Assembly: GCA_021292105.1 (NCBI GenBank)
Contig: CM037865.1
Span: 26,929,027-26,993,026, forward strand
DNA length: 64,000 nucleotides
Source of the DNA: Anadara kagoshimensis
Taxonomy: Eukaryota > Mollusca > Bivalvia > Arcoida > Arcidae
Reading direction: 5' to 3'
Under the pieces are notes generated by a model. The model was not told the DNA's origin. It saw only the letters and a program-made list of their open reading frames with translations, and ran no database searches. The translations under genes and the position numbers were made by a program. Shown piece after piece: positions 56,716-64,000 of the stretch (the first letter of the stretch is position 1; each line of letters starts with the position of its first letter).

Positions 56716-57209
56716 TTACTTACTCTTTCTTAAGGTAAAAATAGAAAGCTTACAAAACTTAGATGTATTTAGCAAATAAAAAAATACTTGTATTTATTTC
56801 TTGTTTGATTCCATATATATGATGTTGCCAGTACCATAGAAGTTGATAAAGACTTTTTTCACTGCTTTTTATTATGACATGATATAAGTGTCTTTGATAT
56901 CTAATACTGTAGCTGACACATTCTTCCTTTAGGGAATTTTCTTGATTTTTTCATTAAATCTGCTTAAGAAACTTTTACCTTAATTAAATGTCCAAAACAG
57001 AGTTTTAATATTTGCAGTATATTGATGTTTGGCGCCGGAAGCATTACCACATGTCATTGAAGAAATAGATTGATTCTTTGTTGGTTTGAGTTCTGTGTAA
57101 CAGTCTATAATAAAACAGCCAAGTTGTCTATTCAGGCATACTATTTTAGAATATCTAGAAAGAAGTCTGTCATTGGAAGCTTCGTTCTTTTATGATCTTC
57201 CAGAGTGAA

Positions 57210-57425
57210 TAGACATATCACGGGCCAAGCCATTTATGTTCCTGACACTTTATGACACTGGCCGCTGTCATGGTACCAAAGCAACATCATGGCAACTAAT
57301 GAGGTACTAGTGTCAGTGATGTTATTAAATGGCACAATTTAGGTCAAGTTTTTATTCTTTTTGTGTGTAATTTAAGTATACCGGGTCTTTGTCGGAACAT
57401 TGTGGGTGTGGCCGGAGATTCATCA
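57210..57425. mobile_element. palindromic MITE, copy 3 (inverted, more diverged)
   Basis: AGACATATCACGGGCCAAG...ACTAGTGTCAGTGATG...GAACATTGTGGGTGTGGCC. The central block is in reverse orientation relative to 14135 and 44405. Confidence 0.75.
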
Positions 57426-57916
57426 GTTCAAACCTAGGTGGTGATATCTTTAAGCCAGCCCTATAGATAACTTGGCCAAAGAGTTGATATCTTCTGTTGC
57501 TAAAGGTTTTGTTTAGGTCTAAATAAATATACAGGTATAAATCAGCTATGATATTTTTCGGAAGACTTGTAATTGATTCACTTACCTATATATGTATTTC
57601 CATTTTACTGTTATTTGCAGTAAGTTGTAATTACTGTACTGTTGTTAAATTCTGCGGTGAAAAAATTTTGCGGTTCAGACATGGGAACTTATTTATGGGT
57701 ATAAAATATCGCAGTGCAGTGCAGTGGTCAGTGTTAATAATTTTCTGTATGAATTATCTCAGTCTATGTTTAATTAGCTATATGAAAATATTCACTTTGT
57801 ATTAATTTGGCACTATAAAATGAAGCCATGAATGTAGCAAAATTAAATTTCCAGTGAATAAAAGCAGTAATAATACAGTAGTATTAGTAATTGAGTTTTA
57901 ATTTAATTTTTTACAG

Positions 57917-58001
57917 GTTCACAAATGGGTAAACTTTGAATCTATGTTAGAAAAATGTTATGTGGGAAAATTAAAGGCAATGACACCAGTCCATAAAAGA
58001 G
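57917..58001 (+). CDS. CYB5R4: CYB5R4 exon 3: end of the cytochrome b5 domain
   Basis: Acceptor TTTTTTACAG|, donor AAAAGAG|GTAACA. Codes VHKWVNFESMLEKCYVGKLK and then AMTPVHKR plus one base (residues 116-143). VHKW supplies the second haem ligand, His117. The spacing of 23 residues from His94 equals the human His89-His112 spacing. Human reads VHRWVNYESMLKECLVGRMA. The phase from exon 2 is 0 and to exon 4 is 1. Confidence 0.92.
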
Positions 58002-58105
58002 GTAACATATTACAACTGTGAATGGGGAAATTTCTGCATTTAGTTTATTTTCTCATAAATTCACAAAAAAATAAAGATGGGATCATAAAAACTTTTACGC
58101 ATGTA

Positions 58106-58283
58106 CAGTCAAACCTGTCTATAAAGGCCACTCAAAGGAACCAGTAAAAGTGGCCTTTATGGACAGGTGCCATTTTTATACAGGTTCAAATAATATGAAT
58201 AAAGAACAATTGGGAAAAAATTCTGCTGGGTTTTATAAACAGGTGGCCCTATATAGAGATGGCCTTTAATGCAGGTTCAACTG
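58106..58283. mobile_element. TA-flanked MITE family 2, copy 3
   Basis: CAGTCAAACCTGTCTATAAAGG...AATGCAGGTTCAACTG with flanking TA. Lies about 100 bases past exon 3. Confidence 0.87.
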
Positions 58284-58434
58284 TATGCAAACATCTTAAT
58301 GTTTTCACAAGAAAATAATAAACTGGCAACAAAAATTTCTTGATTTACAATGTTGTCATAATTTCACGTCAAACGGACATTTTGAAATGCTCTCTGTCAT
58401 TGGATAACCTTAGTTTGTTGATAGACTTGCAGTG

Positions 58435-58565
58435 CTCAAGAAACCATTGACCTTTAGCAAACAAACTGGCAGACTTTCTCACATAGGATATACCCTTTAT
58501 AGGATTCAAATCTAGCTCTAGGTAATGAGAGATGCTGTGATCTGTGTGTGCACAGTCTATTATAA
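58435..58565 (-). repeat. SINE family B fragment
   Basis: AGTGCTCAAGAAACCATTGACC...GGCAGACTTTCTCACATAGG...GATTCAAATC, minus orientation. Confidence 0.5.
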
Positions 58566-58726
58566 CATCATAACATTTGTCTGACCTAATAAACGTATGC
58601 CATTTAGCGTTTTAGAGATGTTGTATTCTTCTGTAAACATGTAATGTTTGTTTAATGCATTAGATATTTTTAGTGTCATCTGGGGCTTCTGAATAAAGCA
58701 CATGCTTAGGGATCACAGCACCACAA

Positions 58727-59064
58727 ACCACTGCGGTAGCTCAGTTATTAGAGTGCTCACTCCGTAAGTGGGAGGTTGTGGGTTCGAACCCCGGCCGGGT
58801 CTGACCCAAGACTTAAAAGTGGGTAGTGACTGTTGTTTCGCCAAGCTCTCAGCATTACGAAATGAAAGTCACAGTTCTTCGTATGGGAACTTAAAATAAA
58901 CTAGGTCCAGTGTCTTGGTAGGCTTGGCATGATAAAGAACCCCGCTGTATAATGCCATCAGTGCAACCAACATTTCTGCACCTTCGCCTATAGCTTGGGA
59001 CGTCTCGATATAAGTGAAATATTCTTGACTGGGACGTTAAACACCATTACTCAACTCAACTCAA
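58727..59064 (+). repeat. SINE family A, reference full-length copy
   Basis: Head with GCGGTAGCTCAGTTATTAGAG (A box) and GTGGGTTCGAACCCC (B box), then GGTCTGACCCAAGACTTAAA, the complete body with GATATAAGTGAAATATTC, and a CTCAACTCAACTCAA tail. Best copy for defining the family in this window. Confidence 0.9.
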
Positions 59065-59084
59065 ACACCAACCATCTATGTTCA

Positions 59085-59240
59085 AATTTCATTTAAGCAG
59101 ATCCTTGCGTGAGCCAGTTTGTTAAATCACTAATCCAAGGTTGGTGGTTTTTTCCGGGGAACCCTAGTTTCCTCCACCATCCACTGACTGCTTCGATATA
59201 AGTGAAAGGATCTTGACCAGGACATAAAACTCCACTGCAT
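59085..59240 (+). repeat. SINE family B fragment
   Basis: AGATCCTTGCGTGAGCCAG, then TTTCCTCCACCATCCACTGAC, GATATAAGTGAAAGGATC and ACATAAAACTCCACTG. Head missing. Confidence 0.6.
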
Positions 59241-60066
59241 TAAATTTATTGAAAAAAATGGAATGAAGTCTTAAATTTGGCAAATAATTTATTTTGATTC
59301 AATACTACTTTATGTATTTTAATATGGATTTTTAAGAAGAAAAATGTGTACATGTACTACGGTATTAATAAACTCTGCTCCCTGAAATATTGCTAATCCG
59401 GGTTATTAGCATAAAACTAGGTCAGCAATATTTTCCCATACAAATTCAAGAACCAATAAAATATAATTGAAGTTGTGTGTGATTGATATTGCATGAAAAT
59501 AATTTTCTGCTCAATTGATATTGACATGTAAATCTTGACATCTAAGGCATGTTTATGTTACAGAATATTAATTTTCTACTCCTTCACATGTAGCTTTGCC
59601 CTTTTAAAAGTATTACTTGAAGACTTTATTAATATGTCACTCTCCCAGCTTAATAATTAGTGTCAGTTTCACTATTTAATGTTTTAAGCTTTTGATTAAC
59701 ATTTTGATGCACTCATCTTATCAATACATGTTTCTATATATAGAGAATTTTTTGTTTGTGGATAATTTATACTTTATTGGTGACAAAAACAAATCTTGAA
59801 AATTTTTCCTAGCAAATTTCATTTGCATGGTTGTGTAGTTTTGTCAATTTTATGCTACCATACATCCAATTAATAGTCGTGTCAATTGACAATAGTTTCA
59901 CAAGCATTAATAATGTTAAGTAGTTTTCACTTCCATCTTTGATGCAGGAAGTGCAATTCAGTTTCGATTTAGTTTAGCTGTCGTCATGTCCATTCTCCAT
60001 TAAAATTTTCACAATCAAAATAATTGCTTAAGCAAGTATTGCGTTAAGGAGATCTTACCCAGTAAC
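59241..60066. other. intron 3, no recognised feature
   Basis: AT-rich intronic sequence, nothing recognised. Confidence 0.4.
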
Positions 60067-60398
60067 TGATTGATTGATTGTAATGTTTTTTACGTCCATG
60101 TCAAGAATATTTCACTTATATTGAGACATCACCAGCTATACCTGAAGTGGCAGAAATTTTTACCTTTACTGAGGACAATTTGCAGAGAGTGTTCTTTAAC
60201 ATGCCATGCCTACAGTGAAACAGGACACCAATATTTGGGTCTCTTCTAAAGGCCCCTACTACTTTCATTTTGTAAATGCTGATTGCGTGGTTGAAGAACA
60301 GGCACTACCTTTTTTCAAGTCTTGGTCAGACCTTGACCCGGATTCGAACCCATGACCTCCCTTATTTGAAGTTAGCGCTCTACCACTGAGCTACCTTA
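60067..60398 (-). repeat. SINE family A, near full-length copy
   Basis: On the minus strand: head GTAGCTCAGTGGTAGAGCGC, B box GGGTTCGAATCC, body GGTCTGACCAAGACTTGAAA, and an AATCAATCAATCAG tail at the left end. Confidence 0.87.
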
Positions 60399-60656
60399 GA
60401 GATAAGATCTTACAGAAATACCAAAACTGTCCAAACATGGAAGTTGCACAGTATATAGTCTCAAATGAAGATTTAAATGAGGAAACATATTAATGAACAG
60501 GAATATTACTTATATAAGCCCACTATCATTGTGAAATTCTTTGTGCTTATATAAGATTCAATTGTCATAAAAACAAGACAGTGAAAATATTACCTGCTAT
60601 TTTTTCTTATAAATGGCAAAAAAAGCCTATGCAAAAAAATCCTGATATACAGCATA

Positions 60657-60843
60657 CAGTCAAACCTGTCTATAAAGGCCACCCAAGGGAACCATCAAAA
60701 GTGGCCTTTATAGGCAGGTGGCTTTTATACATGTTATATACAAGTTAAAAAATATGAATAAAGAGCAATTGGGATAAAATTTTACTGGCCTTTATAAGCA
60801 GGTTGCCCTTATATAGAGGCGGCCTTTAACACAGGTTTGGCTG
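60657..60843. mobile_element. TA-flanked MITE family 2, copy 4
   Basis: CAGTCAAACCTGTCTATAAAGG...AACACAGGTTTGGCTG, TA at both ends, 187 bp; slightly expanded in the middle relative to the other copies. Confidence 0.87.
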
Positions 60844-61319
60844 TATATACATGCAAGCTAAACACTCCTAATACAGGTCTTGTTGATATAAAATTGTTCA
60901 TAAGTTCATAAATCAGTTTTGCTCCATAGCCTGTTAATTGTGTTTGGCACATAAATCTTTTCAGATGTTCTACGTTACATAAAATTAATTTTCTGCTCCG
61001 ACATTTATGATGATGAAATCTTCGTGGAACAAAACAATTTTATGGTGTGCCTAATCTTCTGTTAATATTTTTGATATCTTAATGTCAGCGTTCCGATCCA
61101 GAAAACAATTTTCCTATATTTCTTGTCTGGAAGGAATATGGAAATTATTGTTATTATTTCCCAGCCAGTGGTTGTAAAAAGAAACAACTGATGATTATAC
61201 AGAATCTTACAAAATATTAAGCAAATTTATAGTAAAACCTTGTAGAATATCACCAAAATAAAATCATGTTTGCAGTATCTGTTTATTTTAAAATTAAAAA
61301 TTAAGTATAAGTTTTAATT

Positions 61320-61544
61320 AAAGATTTTCCTTAACAGAAATTTAACAAATTTTAAATATTAACAATGTTGTTAATCTTTATATTTAGAATTTAATGTGTC
61401 GCTTTGAGAATCACTTCATGCTAACAATATTTTTATTTATTTTGTCAATAGTGTTAATTTATAGTTCCACAAAAAAGATTGCCAAAATTTGCTTAACTGA
61501 AGTTATGAAAAATCTTAGATAAGAAATGATTGTGAAACTGGATT
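61320..61544. mobile_element. diverged copy of the MITE seen at 19703-19905
   Basis: AAAGATTTTCCTTAAC near the left end and GAAAAATCTTAGATAAG...GATTGTGAAACTGG at the right end match the 19.7-kb pair. Confidence 0.5.
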
Positions 61545-61582
61545 ATATTTTAATTTTTTTTTTTTTTTTTTTATCTTTTCAG

Positions 61583-61597
61583 TATCATCACTTAGGG
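61583..61597 (+). CDS. CYB5R4: CYB5R4 exon 4: 15-nt micro-exon (inferred)
   Basis: A T-rich tract runs into TATCTTTTCAG|, followed by 15 bases and a consensus donor GTGAGT. It receives one base from exon 3, codes VSSLR and passes one base on, so the phase is unchanged. Skipping it would also keep the frame (15 = 5 codons), so it may be alternative. Support is splice-signal strength and phase only; I cannot confirm it by homology. Confidence 0.55.
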
Positions 61598-61765
61598 GTG
61601 AGTATTTATTTTTTTTATTAAAACAGACTTGGAATATATTTAATATACTAGTTCCAAAGGTAAAATATGCAGGGGTGTATTTTGGCTTGAAACTGGGATG
61701 TCTTGCATTTTAAGTGAATATACCGGTAATGAATAATCTACCACTTAAGCGAGGCCTCAGTTCCT

Positions 61766-61925
61766 CAGCGGCTTAGTGTTCTAAAGGGTGAACTGATTAC
61801 AGTACCTCTAATGACTTGGGCTCAAATCTCACTCTGTACAGATCCTGATGTGAAAAAGTTTGTCAGTTCATTCGCTGAAGATTGGGGTTGTCTCGAGGCA
61901 TCCTCTACTGACTACTCAGTAAGCT
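61766..61925 (+). repeat. SINE family B fragment
   Basis: CAGCGGCTTAGTGTTCTAAAG (degraded head), AGATCCTGATGTGAAAAAG and TTTGTCAGTTCATTCGC follow family B order. Confidence 0.5.
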
Positions 61926-62322
61926 ACCAAGTCTGCCTCATAAACCATGGATAAAACCAGACCATATTCGCTAGACATATAATTATATACATTGTACATG
62001 TATATAATTGCAGTTTTCAATCTGGAAGTGGCCCTTGCACCGTTGGTCCTAAAAAGTAATATTGTAACCAAAACATACTGTCTAAGAACCAACACTGACA
62101 CATCTTTTTAGTCTTTTTTGAGGTTTGAATAGATCTTACTTATTCTATCGTCATCTTTCTCTTTGTAATAATACTCATTTTTTTCAAATGAATGCTTTGA
62201 AATTTGTTGTCATGCCAACCCAGTGTTTGAAAACATGGCAGATATTTTAGAGACCTGGGCCAGGTTGACTCACATGCAACACATTTCTGGGCTGAACACT
62301 GTTTATTATTTTTTAATTATAG

Positions 62323-62376
62323 GTAGTATATCATCACAGACAAGTCTACTACCTCTGCCTGGTCTACCAGCTAATG
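62323..62376 (+). CDS. CYB5R4: CYB5R4 exon 5: linker after the cytochrome b5 domain
   Basis: Acceptor TTTTTTAATTATAG|, donor AATG|GTAGGT. With one base carried in, it codes GSISSQTSLLPLPGLPAN plus one base. This Ser/Pro-rich stretch fits the variable hinge between the cytochrome b5 and CS domains of NCB5OR. Homology cannot be judged in such a linker; the call rests on splice sites, phase and position. The next exon is outside the window. Confidence 0.65.
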
Positions 62377-62436
62377 GTAGGTGTTTTAATTAATAGGTTT
62401 TATTCATATACCGCTTGATAACCCATATTGCATATA

Positions 62437-63640
62437 CAGTAAAACCAGGGCCCCACAAATCACCAAAATCGGCTAAAAATCACCGAATTCACAAATAAAA
62501 CGCCGAATTGAAATTCGGTCATTCGGTTTTTTTCCCCCCTATAAACCTTCTAAATTTTGTCTTGTCAATTAAGATTAGTTCACGATCGAGAAATCACACA
62601 AGACTTTAAGATGAAGCCACGTGTCCCACAGGTGTACAATCGGTGTGATAATTAATTAATCATTGACTGTGTATAATCAACACTAGAGTTAATCCTCTAA
62701 TCACAATTACCGAGACCACGTGTGTTCAACAAACCGTGTAAACAAAATACCTTATGAGGCCTCGGTTTCATGTTTTAAGGAGATGATTTAAACAGCGAGG
62801 TGAAACAAAAGAGCTGAAAAGAATACCAAACTAAGCATTTTAATATTAGTTGGTTGTTATTTGAATCCTAATTTGAATATTCGGCACAAAAAAGAAAATC
62901 TCCATTTCTGGAACAGAGCTACTGTAGGCAAACGATGCGTATTGCACAAGGCAGATGAACAAAATTACCTTATTATATATTCCTTATTCATAGGAATGCT
63001 GTATGACGATAATAAAATCATGATCTCTTTAATATTCTTCTAAATAAACCCAGATTTTAATGATTAAGACCATGTAAGCCCATGTAAGCAGTAAAACATG
63101 TGACAGCCATATTTTTTTTTACTTTAACCCGACAAATAGTCGTTATCCACTCTCTGCTTTGAATAAACATGTATTAAAGGGACATAATCATGATAGTGAC
63201 AGAAAGTAAACAAAGCACATGGCTGTAGTCTTTCCCGACTTTGTGGTGACTGTTTGGATGAATAAAGTTTTTCATGAATAAAATGAAGAAAGAAAGGAAG
63301 CATCTGATCTGAAAGTAGATTTTGTTGTGTAACATTCCAGACGAAATGTAAGCTCCACCAAAAAGCTCTATAAACCAATGAAGAAAGGTGGGGGGTTTGA
63401 ATGAGTTTTTTTTTTTTTTTTTTTTTTTTTAAGCGTGATTTTTACCGCCGAATGACCTTATCGGCATTTGTGGGGCCCTGAGTAAAACCATGTTATAATG
63501 CCCCTCGATAATTTTTACACCTCTTTTATTGCCACAGAATTTAAAGTTGATTTCAGTTCCTTAATGTTTTACTTCAAAGTCGCCCTTGATGTATTACCAA
63601 CTCCTTTTATAATGCAAAAATCTTGACTGAACAAACCAGA
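62437..63640. mobile_element. TA-flanked MITE family 1, copy 3, split by a hAT insertion
   Basis: TACAGTAAAAC at 62435-62445 and, after the hAT element, CCATGTTATAATGCCCCTCG... continuing to TCTTGACTGAACAAA near 63640 are one diverged minus-oriented copy. Its far end is replaced by SINE A sequence. Confidence 0.7.
62446..63480. mobile_element. 1.03-kb non-autonomous hAT element, copy 2
   Basis: Starts CAGGGCCCCACAAATCAC, ends GGCATTTGTGGGGCCCTG, flanked by a perfect 8-bp duplication AGTAAAAC (62438-62445 and 63481-63488). 1035 bp against 1033 bp for the copy at 52587, with about 95% identity by eye. Inserted 70 bases after exon 5 of CYB5R4. Confidence 0.93.
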
Positions 63641-63800
63641 TCTGACCAAGACTTGCATATAGGTAGTAATTGTTCTTTTGCCAAGCACTCAGAATGTGAG
63701 ATAAAAGTCACAGGGCCCTTTTGAAGAGACCTTTAAAAAAAATGAACTCTAAAGGAACCTCCTTGCACCTTTGCTTTAAATACACTATAATGGTATAATT
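63641..63800 (+). repeat. SINE family A, middle fragment
   Basis: CCAGATCTGACCAAGACTTGCA, then CAAGCACTCAGAATGTGAGA and TCACAGGGCCCTTTTGAAGAG follow the body of family A. Head and tail absent. Confidence 0.6.
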
Positions 63801-64000
63801 GAGAATCACTGCCTTAAAAACATTTTCCCAAGTGTCTCCATAACGTCTATGGAAACTTATACTTTTCTTTGAGATAGAATTGCATTATTTTAAGTTTTCT
63901 CATCAGAATGTCATTATTTTGGGAAATTGTGATTATAAACATAAAATTAAGACACTGAGTAAAACCAAATAGTTCCACATTATCATTAATGTATATCATG
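63801..64000. other. intron 5, no recognised feature
   Basis: AT-rich sequence to the window edge; no exon of the CS domain seen. Confidence 0.4.

Noticed and set aside
53293-63378. Conserved minus-strand frames (75 and 84 codons, MVYRAFWWSLHFVWN) at 53293-53520 and 63124-63378 as a shared gene
   Set aside because: Both lie inside the two copies of the 1.03-kb hAT element. Conservation reflects recent copying, the frames diverge by a shift at their ends, and no transposase motif is present.
1-64000. Retroviral, LTR or Polinton fossils
   Set aside because: I saw no paired long terminal repeats, no integrase, protease or capsid motifs, and no reverse transcriptase.

Overview
The window is eukaryotic, AT-rich and dominated by repeats. 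It most likely comes from a bivalve mollusc. Three things point there. The one long gene belongs to the Mab-21/cGAS-like family that is hugely expanded in bivalves. The second gene is split into small exons by kilobase introns. The repeats (tRNA-headed SINEs, many hAT and TA-flanked miniature elements, and an element running from 'AGCTCACCTGG' to 'GGGCCTCTTGTT') are of kinds common in bivalve genomes. The species cannot be determined from this sequence.

Layout. 1-5075 is a 28-bp minisatellite cut by the window edge, followed by a degenerate 22-bp repeat (5440-6232) and nested SINEs (6572-7160). 8233-10122 is an apparently intronless gene for a 629-residue Mab-21/cGAS-like nucleotidyltransferase, with a TATA box just upstream and a poly(A) signal just downstream. 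From 10.2 to 36 kb I find no convincing exon. That stretch holds fold-back elements, hAT and MITE copies, several tandem repeats (92, 118 and 90 bp units), SINE pieces and one deleted LINE.

From 36051 to beyond the right end lies the 5' part of CYB5R4 (NCB5OR, cytochrome b5 reductase 4) on the + strand. Exon 1 is 36051-36294, exon 2 41788-41888, exon 3 57917-58001, a likely 15-nt exon 4 61583-61597 and exon 5 62323-62376. The reading phases join cleanly across all four introns. The exons give the family N-terminal motif and the complete cytochrome b5 fold with both haem histidines. The CS and flavoprotein domains must lie to the right of the window. Intron 2 (16 kb) is a transposon trap. It holds a partial copy of exon 2, a 2.36-kb element with 8-bp target duplications, a 180-bp satellite, about 0.9 kb of GAT-rich microsatellite, and a three-level nest of hAT, SINE and hAT.

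The two genes show no functional link. The most interesting biology is the cGAS-like gene (intact catalytic triad, single exon), the tandemly duplicated haem-loop exon of CYB5R4, and a set of non-autonomous hAT-type families whose ends and target duplications can be read directly. I recognised no retrovirus, LTR element or Polinton, no CRISPR, no rRNA and no convincing functional tRNA gene.
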